A DNA stretch of 64,000 bases from Tenuifilum thalassicum (GTDB taxonomy: Bacteria; Bacteroidota; Bacteroidia; Bacteroidales; Tenuifilaceae). The first letter of the stretch is position 1. Each line of letters starts with the position of its first letter. The stretch spans positions 434,001 to 498,000 of the forward strand of contig NZ_CP041345.1 in the NCBI RefSeq assembly GCF_013265555.1, read 5' to 3'. The notes under the pieces are model-generated. The model searched no databases, was not told the origin of the DNA, and saw only the letters and a list, made by a program, of their open reading frames with translations. The translations under genes and the position numbers were made by a program. Positions 50,192 through 59,953 of this stretch are shown in pieces.

Positions 50192-51448
50192 ATGGGAACC
50201 CAACTTGTAGTTGTTGCATTAGCTATAATTTTTTCTGCTTTTTTTTCAGGAGTTGAGATAGCCTTCCTATCCTCAAACAAATTGCGTTTTGAACTTGAGC
50301 GCAAACATGGGCGATTAACATCCCGCATATTAGATATATTTTACAGAAACAAGGAGCAATTTATTGCTACTATGTTGGTTGGTAACAATATCACATTAGT
50401 TATTTATGGTATTGTTACTGCAAACATTCTAACACCATTGCTAAAGGGTATTGAGGAGTTCCCAACATTGCTTCTACTGATTCAAACACTAATTGCTACA
50501 GCAGTAATACTGTTAACAGGCGAGTTCTTACCTAAATCGATTTTTCGCCAGTATTCAAACTCTCTAATGAACTTTTTTGCATTCCCAATCCTTTTGTTTT
50601 ATGTGATATTTTACCCCATTAGCAAGTTTATTACCTGGTTATCGTACTGGATTCTTCGTATTGCCTTTCGACTTAAAATTAATAGAGCACACGATAATAA
50701 GATATTTGGGAAAGTCGATTTAGACCATCTGGTTGAGCAAGCGGCATCTGCCGATGAAAAAAGTGAAGAACAGGAGCTGAAGATATTTCAAAAGGCCTTA
50801 GATTTTTCTGAGGTTCGAATTAGGGACTGCATGATACCTCGCACCGATATAGAGGCTGTTGATATTAACGATACGATAGATAATCTTAAGAAAGTATTCG
50901 TTGAAACTATGTACTCAAGATTACCAGTCTATAAGGACAGTATCGATAATATAATTGGATATGTTAACTCAAAGTCTCTATTTCTGAACCCAAAATCTAT
51001 AAAAGACCATCTCATTGATATTGAATTTTTTCCTGAAACCATGAAAGCAAACGAGGCTCTTACTCATTTTATTAAGGGGCATAAAAGTATTGCAGTAGTG
51101 GTTGATGAGTTTGGTGGCACAGCTGGCCTTGTTACAATTGAAGATATAATAGAAGAGATTTTTGGTGAAATTGATGATGAACACGACAGGAACGATTTGG
51201 TTGAGAAAAAACTATCCGATACAGAATATATACTTTCTGCAAGGGTAGAGGTATCGCACATCAATGAGGTTTATGGGCTTGAAATACCAGAATCGGATGA
51301 GTATGAAACAATTGCGGGGTTTATCTTACATCATCACCAAAGTATCCCCAAACCAGGCGATATTGTTAATATTGACATGTATGAGTTTAAAATTCTAAAA
51401 ACGAATAAAACCCGAATTGAACTTGTTCGGTTAACAATTAATCGGTAA
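50192..51448 (+). CDS. HlyC/CorC family membrane protein (DUF21-CBS-CorC)
   Basis: A protein of 418 aa. An N-terminal DUF21/CNNM domain with about four membrane segments (about 1-150, FFSGVEIAFLSSNKLRFEL at its start) is followed by a CBS pair (about 205-325, IRDCMIPRTDIEAVDIND and GTAGLVTIEDIIEEIFGEI) and a C-terminal CorC_HlyC domain (about 340-418, ESDEYETIAGFILHH). Members handle Mg2+/Co2+ or other cations; the old name hemolysin is misleading. The gliding protein GldE has the same layout, so that is an alternative. It begins 3 bp after the frameshifted small membrane gene. Confidence 0.9.
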   Translation: MGTQLVVVALAIIFSAFFSGVEIAFLSSNKLRFELERKHGRLTSRILDIFYRNKEQFIATMLVGNNITLVIYGIVTANILTPLLKGIEEFPTLLLLIQTLIATAVILLTGEFLPKSIFRQYSNSLMNFFAFPILLFYVIFYPISKFITWLSYWILRIAFRLKINRAHDNKIFGKVDLDHLVEQAASADEKSEEQELKIFQKALDFSEVRIRDCMIPRTDIEAVDINDTIDNLKKVFVETMYSRLPVYKDSIDNIIGYVNSKSLFLNPKSIKDHLIDIEFFPETMKANEALTHFIKGHKSIAVVVDEFGGTAGLVTIEDIIEEIFGEIDDEHDRNDLVEKKLSDTEYILSARVEVSHINEVYGLEIPESDEYETIAGFILHHHQSIPKPGDIVNIDMYEFKILKTNKTRIELVRLTINR

Positions 51449-51536
51449 AAAATTGATGCTAATAAATTGCTTATAAGTGAAAATTACTATATTCGTGGCT
51501 CAAAAATTAGTATTGTACCTTAAAATATACTTGTAA

Positions 51537-53636
51537 ATGGCAACACTTGAAAGAATTAGAAACCGTGCAGGAGTTTTGGTTTCCATAGTTATTGGATTGG
51601 CTTTATTTGCCTTTATACTAGGTGACTTCTTATCATCGGGAGGCGCGTTTTTTAATCGTTCGCAAATGGAGATTGCTGAGATAGCAGGAAACTCTATCTC
51701 GTATGAGGATTTTCAAGCAAAGGTAAATGAGAATGAATACCTTCAAAAACTTTTTTCTAACCAAACCTCGCTTAACGAGCAACAGATGTTGAAAATTCGT
51801 GAGCAAGTTTGGCAAGATCTTCTCCGTGCAAATATCCTGAACGATGAGTATAACAAGTTAGGATTATCAATTCATCCCGACGAACTCTTCGATATGGTTC
51901 AAGGCCGAAATATTCATCCTTTTATCAGACAACAATTTGGCGATCCTCAAACTGGAGAGGTCAACAAGGCCTTTATAACGAACTTCCTTAAGAATATGGA
52001 TAGAGATCCCAAAGCTAAAGTTTACTGGCTTTTCTTGGAAAAAGAAATACAAAAGGATCGTTTGTTCAGTAAGTACCTCACTCTTATTCGTAAGGGATTA
52101 GGAGTAACCTCGTTGCAAGCAAACAAAGCCTTTAACGAACGCGTTACTAAAATTAATTTCGATTACTTAGTGCAAACATATCAGTCAGTACCCGATTCAG
52201 TGGTTGAGGTTACCGAAAGCGATATAAAAGATTACTATGAGGTTCATACAAATGATTATAAGCAAACTGCTTCACGCGACATAGAATATGTTGTTTTTCC
52301 GATTTCACCTTCAGATGAAGATGTTAAAGATGCCGAAGATTGGATGAAGAAAGCATATGAAGAGTTCTCTACTACAACTGATCCCAAGCAATATGTTACT
52401 CTTAACTCAGACTCTAAATTTGACTCAAAATACTATAAGAAATCAGAACTTCCCGAAAACATTAGCGAATGGGCATTTAGCAACACTGTTGGAAGCGTAA
52501 GCGAAATTTATCGAGATGGCGATAGTTTTAAAGTTAACAGAATTATAGAATTTAAAATGCTTCCCGACAGCGTAAAGGCTCGTCATATTTTAATTAGCCC
52601 TAAAGGGCAAACACCAGATGCTAAAAGCGCAGCTAAAGCTAAAGCTGACAGTATTCTAAACGTATTAAAACGTAGTGGAAGCTGGAGCAAATTGGCCGCA
52701 AAATATTCCGATGATCCTGGTTCAAAAGATAAAGGCGGTGATTTGGGTTGGTTCCCTAGTGGTATGATGGTTCCTGAGTTTGACCATGCCGCATTCAACG
52801 GAGCATTGGGAGAACTTCAACTTGTAGAAACACAATTCGGATATCATATTCTTCAAGTTACAAGAAGAGGTAAAGAGTTTAATAAGGTACAAATTGCTAC
52901 TTTAGAAAGGAAAATCGTACCAAGTTCAGTTACAACTTCTAAAGTTTATAACCAAGCTGCTGCTTTTGCTGGAAACAATAGAACCTACGACAAGTTTGTT
53001 TCTGCAGCCGATGAAAGCAACTATGTTCGCAGGGTAGCTAATAATCTTCTTCCAAATGATAGAAACATTGCAGGACTCGATCAGCCAAGAGAGCTTATTC
53101 GTTGGGCATATCGTGCCGAAAAAGGAGACGTTTCCGATGTAATGCAAATAGGTGACAGTTACATTGTTGCCGCCCTAACAGAGGTTCGCGAAGAGGGTAT
53201 CGCACCATTAAAACAGGTGTTAACCGATGTACGTTTCCGTGCTCTACGTGAGAAAAAGGCTGAATATCTTATAAATAAAACTAAAGAAGCAATGTCCGGC
53301 AAAGCTGATATTAATGCTTTAGCTCAAGAACTAGGATTAGCAGTTGCATCTGCTGAGAATGTTTCGTTAAGTTCGCTTACTGTTCCAAATGCAGGTATTG
53401 AGCCAGCTGTTATTGGTGTAGCTTCTGTTTCAGAAGAGGGACAGCTAACCGGCCCTGTTAAAGGTAACAATGGAGTATTTGTATTTACCTTAACATCTAA
53501 GGTAAAAGAAGAAGGTGATGCTACCATGGAGAAGACTAGAATAGCTAACATGTATCAATCAAGGGCATACTATGAAGTTTTTGAGGCTTTAAAGAAGAAT
53601 GCCGACATCATTGATAAACGATATAACTTCTATTAA
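51537..53636 (+). CDS. ppiD: Peptidyl-prolyl isomerase, PpiD/SurA-like periplasmic foldase
   Basis: A protein of 699 aa with an N-terminal membrane anchor (about 13-32, LVSIVIGLALFAFILGDFL). A SurA-N-like helical chaperone region (about 40-230) is followed by a parvulin domain (about 345-445) with VKARHILISPKG, YSDDPGSKDKGGDLGWF and FGYHILQVTRRGKEF. A second, degenerate helical part runs to the end (about 455-699). PpiD helps newly exported proteins fold near the Sec channel, important for barrel and type IX cargo. A strong terminator follows. Confidence 0.93.
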   Translation: MATLERIRNRAGVLVSIVIGLALFAFILGDFLSSGGAFFNRSQMEIAEIAGNSISYEDFQAKVNENEYLQKLFSNQTSLNEQQMLKIREQVWQDLLRANILNDEYNKLGLSIHPDELFDMVQGRNIHPFIRQQFGDPQTGEVNKAFITNFLKNMDRDPKAKVYWLFLEKEIQKDRLFSKYLTLIRKGLGVTSLQANKAFNERVTKINFDYLVQTYQSVPDSVVEVTESDIKDYYEVHTNDYKQTASRDIEYVVFPISPSDEDVKDAEDWMKKAYEEFSTTTDPKQYVTLNSDSKFDSKYYKKSELPENISEWAFSNTVGSVSEIYRDGDSFKVNRIIEFKMLPDSVKARHILISPKGQTPDAKSAAKAKADSILNVLKRSGSWSKLAAKYSDDPGSKDKGGDLGWFPSGMMVPEFDHAAFNGALGELQLVETQFGYHILQVTRRGKEFNKVQIATLERKIVPSSVTTSKVYNQAAAFAGNNRTYDKFVSAADESNYVRRVANNLLPNDRNIAGLDQPRELIRWAYRAEKGDVSDVMQIGDSYIVAALTEVREEGIAPLKQVLTDVRFRALREKKAEYLINKTKEAMSGKADINALAQELGLAVASAENVSLSSLTVPNAGIEPAVIGVASVSEEGQLTGPVKGNNGVFVFTLTSKVKEEGDATMEKTRIANMYQSRAYYEVFEALKKNADIIDKRYNFY

Positions 53637-53661
53637 TAGTTAAATATTTTTTTTTATCAAG

Positions 53662-53692
53662 CTGGGATACTATTTAGTGGTATCCCAGTTTT
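53662..53692 (+). terminator. Intrinsic terminator of ppiD
   Basis: A 9-bp stem CTGGGATAC/GTATCCCAG with a 9-base loop and a TTTT tail. Confidence 0.88.
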
Positions 53693-53770
53693 GTTATATG
53701 TAAAAATATTTGAAACGTATCCTTTTTCTTTGTAACTTGTGAAACTGTTTATAAATCTAACTTTTAGTCT

Positions 53771-55429
53771 ATGAGAAGAACGAAGTTGATTATTCCACTG
53801 GTGGGCATGCTCACTATGGTAGGATGCTACGATTTTTCAAACTTTGATAATATAAAGGTAGAGCCTTTCTCTCCAAGGGTTGTGTTCCCTCTAGTGAACT
53901 CATCAGTCACATTTGATGAGGTACTAGAACAGGCCGATTCGAGTTCGCTTATCTATACTAAACCTGGAGATAACAAGTATTACGTATCGTTTAGAGATAC
54001 CATAGCGCTTTATGATGCTTTATCGAACTATAGTATTCCTGATTTTACCTTTAGCGATGCGTTCAGCGTTGATGCCTCGGAAGTCCCTCCATTGCCTGTT
54101 CCTAGTGGGCAAACACTTACTTTACCTTCTAAAAGCCTAACTCAAACCTATGCCCCTATAGCTGATGGTGAGATTAAAAGCGTTAAACTCTCTGCTGGTA
54201 CACTAAGTATTAGAATAGTTAATAATTTTCAAAATAGTATTTCTGGTACACTTGTAATAAACTCTTTACTTGATGAGACCGGAAATCCCTTAACCTTTAT
54301 TATCCCCGAAACCTTTCCCTCACAGGAATATAATGACAATGCTCAACTAGCCAACGGAACAGTTTACCTCCAGGTGGGCTCAAGCTACAACACCTTTCAG
54401 ATCACCGCTGACTTGACTGTCCATTCGCTTGGAAACCCTATATCGACTAACGATAATGCAGCCATTGAAGTTAGCATTAATGGCTTAGACTTTGAATATA
54501 TTCAAGGTAAAATCAACTCAATCCTTCCTCTTGATGACATCAATCTGGATTTGGGAACCTTTGAGAATTCATACGATGCAGATTTTTATATTTCTGAACC
54601 TAAACTAACCATGATTTTTGAGAATAGCTTTGGAATCCCAATTGCTTTTAACATTATTAACTTTGATGGAACAAATACAAATACCAATGAACAGGTAAGC
54701 ATGGTAAATGAGGGCACACCACCTTCAAATTCGTTACTATTAACAGGTTCAAATGCCATTGATTTTGTTACTAATATTTTATCTGCCGATCCCGTTCATG
54801 ATTCATTATACCTCGATCAGGATAACTCAAATCTTGAAGATTTCTTAAATATTGCTCCTAATAGAATACTAATTAAACCTACAGTCACTCTAGGTGATGC
54901 TACAGATAACCACGACTTCTTTATTCGGAAAAGCTCAGAGCTTAACTTGATAAACGAAATTGAAATTCCTTTAGCTGGACGGATTAATAATCTTGTTGTT
55001 AGCGATACAATTGACGTTGAAATACCCGATATTGAAAATGACCTAAATATTGCAAGTGATAACAATTTGCATGTTAAGCTGAAGTTTAAATTTGAAAATG
55101 GGATTCCTCTTGATATCTATTTTCAAGGTGTTTTCCTAGATGATAATAATACTGAACTTGCTAACCTATACGACAACACTAATGAGCAGCTAATAATAAA
55201 GAGCTCAACTATAAATCCAGCAACTGGCAGAACACAATCTCCTTCAATTCAATATTCAAGCATTGAGTTTGATAATGTGAAATATGAAAAGATTAAAAAT
55301 GCTACTAAGATGATTATGAGGTATCGTATTGAAAGTGGTGGGGGAATTGGACAAAATGTTGTTATAGAATCTACCAATTCAATTACAGCGCATTTAAGTT
55401 TTGATTTTGAAGGAACTGTTAAACCATAG
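53771..55429 (+). CDS. Large lipoprotein of unknown function
   Basis: A protein of 552 aa with a lipoprotein signal (IIPLVGMLTMVGC, Cys19). The mature protein is beta-rich with many Asn, Asp, Ser and Thr and few Lys, and shows long stretches of strand-like sequence, for example SPRVVFPLVNSSVTFDEVLE and LIYTKPGDNKYYVSFRD. I recognise no family. It is the first of three genes (gaps 19 and 8 bp) whose other members are a DUF5723-like barrel and a PD40/OmpA protein, so it may be the surface or periplasmic lipoprotein of one envelope complex. Confidence 0.8.
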   Translation: MRRTKLIIPLVGMLTMVGCYDFSNFDNIKVEPFSPRVVFPLVNSSVTFDEVLEQADSSSLIYTKPGDNKYYVSFRDTIALYDALSNYSIPDFTFSDAFSVDASEVPPLPVPSGQTLTLPSKSLTQTYAPIADGEIKSVKLSAGTLSIRIVNNFQNSISGTLVINSLLDETGNPLTFIIPETFPSQEYNDNAQLANGTVYLQVGSSYNTFQITADLTVHSLGNPISTNDNAAIEVSINGLDFEYIQGKINSILPLDDINLDLGTFENSYDADFYISEPKLTMIFENSFGIPIAFNIINFDGTNTNTNEQVSMVNEGTPPSNSLLLTGSNAIDFVTNILSADPVHDSLYLDQDNSNLEDFLNIAPNRILIKPTVTLGDATDNHDFFIRKSSELNLINEIEIPLAGRINNLVVSDTIDVEIPDIENDLNIASDNNLHVKLKFKFENGIPLDIYFQGVFLDDNNTELANLYDNTNEQLIIKSSTINPATGRTQSPSIQYSSIEFDNVKYEKIKNATKMIMRYRIESGGGIGQNVVIESTNSITAHLSFDFEGTVKP

Positions 55430-55448
55430 GACTTACAAAACCCGAAAT

Positions 55449-56801
55449 ATGCAAAAAATGAGAAGATATATTTTTATTGCAATTCTATTGGTTACCACAT
55501 ACATAGCAAAAGCACAACCCGAGGTAACCCTTCCCTATATGCATAATGTATTTCAGGCTTCATTTGTTAACCCAACAATAATGCCTGAGCATACATTTAG
55601 CACTGGATTTAGCGTATTTGGACAGGCCATTAGCAATGGCTTTCAGCCAACCAACTTTATGAGTTACCGTACCGATACCATGTACGTTAACCTTAATAGC
55701 CTTTTGGGCGACATGAATGATAAGAATATGATTTATTTAGCACAAAATGCAGATCTTTTCCATATCCGTGCCAAAGTGCTATCGTCGTATTTTTGGTTTG
55801 CTATCAGGCAAAACTCATCTGTTACATTACAGTATCCTAGCGATTTATTTCGCGTTGCCATAGAGGGTAATCAGCCTTTTGTCGGTTCTTCAATCGACCT
55901 GTCGAACCTTAAATCGGACATATCGTTTTATAACGAATACACAATTGGATACTTAAAAGATTTGCCCCGTTGGACCTTTGCAGGTAGAATTAGCATTCTG
56001 CAAGGGTTGGCAAACTTAAACTTTAATCCAGATGTGTTAAAGGTTGAAATTGACACAGCTTTTGCTCACACTGGAGTTGCCGATGCAAGAATGAGAACTG
56101 CTGGCCTACCTCACAATGCCGATGGCGATATTAACTTTGATGGTGTAGATGACCAATGGGCTCTGAATAAGTTCTCATCGTTTGCAAACAAAGGGTTTGC
56201 AATAAGCGGAGGAGCAACATTCAAGTATGACGAAAGGCTTAACCTATCGTTCTCATTTTACGATTTAGGTTTCATTAAGTGGAAAACAGATGTTCAAACA
56301 TACACGCTAAAAGGTCAGAGCTCATTTAGCGGATTTGACATTTTGAGCGATTTACTTGCTGGAAATGATTTTGATGTAGATTCTGTTATTCAAGATATGG
56401 AGGATGATTTTACTCGCGATACAATTTCTTCATCATACACAACATGGTTGAATCCCAAATTTAACTTTACAGCAAACTATCAGCTGGCAAGAAGAACAAT
56501 GGTAGGTGTTACATTTGCAGCATTTGTAAACAGGAGGTTTTACCCCTCGGTATCAATTGGAATATCACAAGGAGTTGGTCGGTTTTTCCAAGTTGTTGGA
56601 ACGGCATCGGTTTACCAACGTTCTATCCCAAATTTAGGTGTGGGTTTAGTGTTTAAACCTGGTCCATTTCAGTTCTTTGTGGTGGCCGATAATTTAAGGC
56701 CAATCGCTAAACCTTTGTCGTTTACTAATGCAAATGTGAGGGTTGGTCTAAACCTTGTGTTTGGAAGAGTTTATCAACCACAAGGATTACCTTATAAATA
56801 G
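55449..56801 (+). CDS. DUF5723-like outer-membrane barrel protein
   Basis: A protein of 450 aa from ATG 55449 (55458 is an alternative; the TTG at 55401 lies inside the previous gene). The signal peptide (MRRYIFIAILLVTTYIAKAQ) is followed by LPYMHNVFQASFVNPTIMPE, HTFSTGFSVFGQAISNGFQP and strand after strand of amphipathic sequence, ending VRVGLNLVFGRVYQPQGLPYK. The N-terminal block recalls DUF5723 and, loosely, PorP/SprF-type barrels. The pairing with a PD40/OmpA gene is also seen for PorP/SprF in type IX or gliding systems. The exact role is not known. Confidence 0.78.
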   Translation: MQKMRRYIFIAILLVTTYIAKAQPEVTLPYMHNVFQASFVNPTIMPEHTFSTGFSVFGQAISNGFQPTNFMSYRTDTMYVNLNSLLGDMNDKNMIYLAQNADLFHIRAKVLSSYFWFAIRQNSSVTLQYPSDLFRVAIEGNQPFVGSSIDLSNLKSDISFYNEYTIGYLKDLPRWTFAGRISILQGLANLNFNPDVLKVEIDTAFAHTGVADARMRTAGLPHNADGDINFDGVDDQWALNKFSSFANKGFAISGGATFKYDERLNLSFSFYDLGFIKWKTDVQTYTLKGQSSFSGFDILSDLLAGNDFDVDSVIQDMEDDFTRDTISSSYTTWLNPKFNFTANYQLARRTMVGVTFAAFVNRRFYPSVSIGISQGVGRFFQVVGTASVYQRSIPNLGVGLVFKPGPFQFFVVADNLRPIAKPLSFTNANVRVGLNLVFGRVYQPQGLPYK

Positions 56802-56809
56802 TAGTTAAC

Positions 56810-59218
56810 ATGAAAAAAAGCATTTCGCCATTAAATTTTTTAAAGTTGAATAAGATGAAACGAAATCATTTGAATAGAATCATCATATTTCTGCTTGTTT
56901 CTGCTTGCAGCTTTAATTTGGGAGCACAAACCTCGTTTAAACCTCAGAAACTAGGTGAAGCGATAAATAGCAATTTTGCCGAAATAAACCCTATTCTCCA
57001 TCCCGATGGTAAAACCTTGTTCTTTACTAGGGTTAACCATCCTGAAAACCACTTTGGGGGTGTTGACAGCCAAGACATTTGGTACACTGTACTTAATGAA
57101 GATGGCACTTGGTCTAAGGCAAAGCGTTTGCCAAACACTGTGAACATTGGAAGATATAATGCAATTTTTGGAATTCTTGAGGATGGGAAAACCTTTATCA
57201 TCAATGGTCATTTTTCAGAAAACGGTAAGCAATGGCTCGATAGAGGCTTATCGGTTATTGAGCGCCTTGATGACAGCACCTGGAGTAAACCAGTACCTTT
57301 AATGGTGCGTGGATTGAGAAGAATGAATAGGGGATTAACCACCACCGCTTACATGACTCCAGATGGTAAGTACTTGTTGCTTTCCTTTAGTAAAAAAGCT
57401 GGAGGAAAAAATCATAAAATATATCTTTCTGAGAAAACCGATAATGGTTATAGTAAACCTCAAAAACTAAAAATAGGTGTTGGAAAAAAATGCGAGAGTT
57501 ATGAAGCTCCATTCCTAAGTAAGGATGGGAATGCGCTTTATTTTGGCTGTAAAATAAACAAGGGTTATAATATTTACATGTCGAACCGAACCGATGAAAA
57601 TAGCTTCCTTAATTGGTCTTCGCCTTTGCCCTTGAACGATACTATTAACACCCCTGCATGGGAAAATTACTATAAGTTAAATGCTAAAGAGAGCTGGGCA
57701 TACTATTGTTCTGCAGAAGGCGAGGGTGGAAAGTCTGAGATAATGCGTGTTAAAATCTACGAGGAATTCCCCTATGTTAAATTTTCTGGATTGGTTATGA
57801 ACAAGTTTGACGAGAGCTTAATGCTTGCAGATACTAACTATACCATAAATGTTACTGGTGGTGAACCAAGTAAATTGACAATAGACAAAGCATCAGCATC
57901 ATATGAGCTATTACTTCCATTTGGAAAAAAATATACAGTAGCCCCAGAATTACAAAATTGGGTTGGTGTTACCGATACTGTTGATCTTACATCGGTGAAG
58001 GAGTATGCTGAGATTAACAAAAATTTGTTCTTAGAGCCTATTCCTGTAGTAAGTATATCGGGTAAGGTAATTAATACTAGAACTGGAATACCTATAAATC
58101 CTGAAATGAAGTTCAAGGTTTTAGTTAATGGGCAGGAGAACGATTCCGTGAAATACGAGAAAGAAATTGCTAAATACAGAATGACCTTGCCTTTAGGTGA
58201 AAAGTATATACTTAAGTTACAACTTCCAAATTTTGTGGCAAAAGCCGATACCGTTGATGTTACATCTGCTAAGTACTTTACTGAAAAGCAGGTTGACTTC
58301 TATGCCACTTCGGTACCTTGGGTACTTGTAAAGGGTGTTGCTCTTGACAATGTAACCTTTACGCCAATCACTGGTACTAAAAATGCGAAGCTACTTATTA
58401 ATGGAAAAGTTGCCGATAGTATTAACATAGATCCTGTAACAGGAGAGTTTAAGGTAAGGTTACCCTTTGGTAAAAAGTATAAAACTTCTGTTTCATCTTC
58501 AAATTATAAGCCACTTGAAAATGAGTTAGACTTGACAGGATATGTTGAGTATACCGAAGTAAAACATGAGGTCTTTGCCGAACGCAAAGATGCGAATATG
58601 GCAATTCTATCAGGTAAGATAATTAACCTGAAAACGGGTCAACCTCTTGATAGCAATATACCCGTTAAGCTAAAAGTAAATGGTACCGAGACTCGAGGCT
58701 TTAAGTATGATTCAACAAAAGCATCGTATACCCTAAAGCTTCCTGTTGGAGCAACATACGATATTTTACCTTCTGTTAAGAATTTCTACAACAAATATGA
58801 GCAGGTTGATTTGAGAAGGGTTAGAAAGGGTTCAAGAATTGCAAGAAACTTCTATGTTACCCCAATTGAAGTTGGTCAAACTGTAAACATTGACTTTATA
58901 TACTTTGATACAGGAAAATCTACTCTAAAGCCTCAGTCGTTCCGTTCGCTTAATGCATTGGTTGAGTTCCTAAATGAGTATCCTAATGTAATTGTTGAAA
59001 TTGGTGGACATACCGATAATACGGGTTCTCTTGCATTGAACATGAGGCTATCAAAGGCTAGAGCTGAGGCTGTAGCTGAATATCTAATAAGTATGGGTAT
59101 CCCACGTGAAAGAATTACTTCAAAGGGATACGGACCTAGCAAACCAAAAGCTAGCAATAGAACCTCAAGAGGTAGGGCACAAAACCGTAGGGTAGAGTTT
59201 ACTATAGTTGGAATTTAA
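56810..59218 (+). CDS. OmpA-family protein with PD40 propeller and four tandem CRD-like repeats
   Basis: A protein of 802 aa (ATG 56810) or 787 aa (ATG 56855, which gives a tighter signal peptide, MKRNHLNRIIIFLL...LGAQ). A PD40/WD40-like region lies at about 50-315 (NPILHPDGKTLFFTRVN, AYMTPDGKYLLLSFSKKAGG). Then come four repeats of ~90 residues, at about 325, 418, 507 and 602, each with a GKV/GKI strand, VNG, a LPFGKKY/LPLGEKY turn and DTVDLT. The end (about 685-802) is a peptidoglycan-binding OmpA domain (IDFIYFDTGKSTLKPQS, GGHTDNTGSLALNMRLS). The layout recalls PorE of type IX secretion without its TPR part. It is last in the triplet. Confidence 0.9.
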   Translation: MKKSISPLNFLKLNKMKRNHLNRIIIFLLVSACSFNLGAQTSFKPQKLGEAINSNFAEINPILHPDGKTLFFTRVNHPENHFGGVDSQDIWYTVLNEDGTWSKAKRLPNTVNIGRYNAIFGILEDGKTFIINGHFSENGKQWLDRGLSVIERLDDSTWSKPVPLMVRGLRRMNRGLTTTAYMTPDGKYLLLSFSKKAGGKNHKIYLSEKTDNGYSKPQKLKIGVGKKCESYEAPFLSKDGNALYFGCKINKGYNIYMSNRTDENSFLNWSSPLPLNDTINTPAWENYYKLNAKESWAYYCSAEGEGGKSEIMRVKIYEEFPYVKFSGLVMNKFDESLMLADTNYTINVTGGEPSKLTIDKASASYELLLPFGKKYTVAPELQNWVGVTDTVDLTSVKEYAEINKNLFLEPIPVVSISGKVINTRTGIPINPEMKFKVLVNGQENDSVKYEKEIAKYRMTLPLGEKYILKLQLPNFVAKADTVDVTSAKYFTEKQVDFYATSVPWVLVKGVALDNVTFTPITGTKNAKLLINGKVADSINIDPVTGEFKVRLPFGKKYKTSVSSSNYKPLENELDLTGYVEYTEVKHEVFAERKDANMAILSGKIINLKTGQPLDSNIPVKLKVNGTETRGFKYDSTKASYTLKLPVGATYDILPSVKNFYNKYEQVDLRRVRKGSRIARNFYVTPIEVGQTVNIDFIYFDTGKSTLKPQSFRSLNALVEFLNEYPNVIVEIGGHTDNTGSLALNMRLSKARAEAVAEYLISMGIPRERITSKGYGPSKPKASNRTSRGRAQNRRVEFTIVGI

Positions 59219-59234
59219 TTAGAGATTTAATTTT

Positions 59235-59271
59235 AAATTTAGGTGGATGTATTAGACATCCACCTAAATTT
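59235..59271 (+). terminator. Perfect 16-bp hairpin between the OmpA gene and marC
   Basis: A 16-bp stem without mismatch (59235-59250 with 59256-59271) and loop ATTAG. The tail is only GTTTTGG, and marC starts 8 bp later, so this could terminate the triplet or tune expression of marC. Confidence 0.75.
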
Positions 59272-59279
59272 GTTTTGGT

Positions 59280-59894
59280 ATGATGGCTTTTAAGTTAAAA
59301 TATCTCCTTAGCTGTATGGTTGCCATTTTGGCACTGGTTAATCCAATACAAAAGGTTTTTGTTATTACATCCCTCCAGGCTCAATTTGACGAAGCTAAAA
59401 CACGTTTTATTGCCATAAAGGCTACTATTACTGCATTTATTGCCCTTTTGTTTTTCCTACTACTAGGGGAACTTGTATTTAGCTACGTATTCCATGTTCA
59501 GCTGTATGCGTTTCAGATAACGTCGGGAATTGTACTTTTTTATAATGGTTTAACTGGGTTACAGAAAGGAACATTTATTCAAGTTGACGCAGGTGTGAAT
59601 ATACGCGATATCACAGCTGTTCCCATAGCTATCCCTATGATTGCTGGACCTGCAACAATTACGGCAGCTGTTACATTTCCTGCCCATTACGGTCATACTA
59701 ACACCATAGTATCTCTTGCAGTAGCTTTAGCTATTAACTACATTTTTATGTATTTTGCACGTCCCATCGGAACCTTTCTCAATCGCTTAAATCTGATGAG
59801 CGCCTTAGTTAGAATATTTGGATTAATTGTGGCAACAATAGGTGTTCAGATGACATTAAATGGTTTGGCTACTTTTTGGAATACAATAAAATAA
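59280..59894 (+). CDS. MarC family integral membrane protein
   Basis: A protein of 204 aa with six membrane segments (about 8-28, 42-66, 72-92, 110-132, 140-160, 178-198). The repeated family motifs are LVNPIQKVFVITSLQ near the start and PIAIPMIAGPATITAAV in the middle, each with the Pro-rich helix break of MarC proteins. The transported substrate of the family is not settled; the early link to multiple antibiotic resistance is now doubted. It is set apart from the OmpA gene by a long hairpin and from the next gene by a promoter. Confidence 0.88.
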   Translation: MMAFKLKYLLSCMVAILALVNPIQKVFVITSLQAQFDEAKTRFIAIKATITAFIALLFFLLLGELVFSYVFHVQLYAFQITSGIVLFYNGLTGLQKGTFIQVDAGVNIRDITAVPIAIPMIAGPATITAAVTFPAHYGHTNTIVSLAVALAINYIFMYFARPIGTFLNRLNLMSALVRIFGLIVATIGVQMTLNGLATFWNTIK

Positions 59895-59905
59895 TTGGGA
59901 TTTAA

Positions 59906-59936
59906 TTAGAACAAAGCTGAACCTTAGCTATATTTG
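59906..59936 (+). promoter_or_regulatory. Promoter of the glsA/glsB-like pair
   Basis: -33-like TTAG (59906-59909), 19-bp spacer, exact -7 box TATATTTG (59929-59936). The predicted start is near 59943, 11 bases before the GTG start codon. Confidence 0.6.
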
Positions 59937-59953
59937 CATTAAATTTTGAAAAA

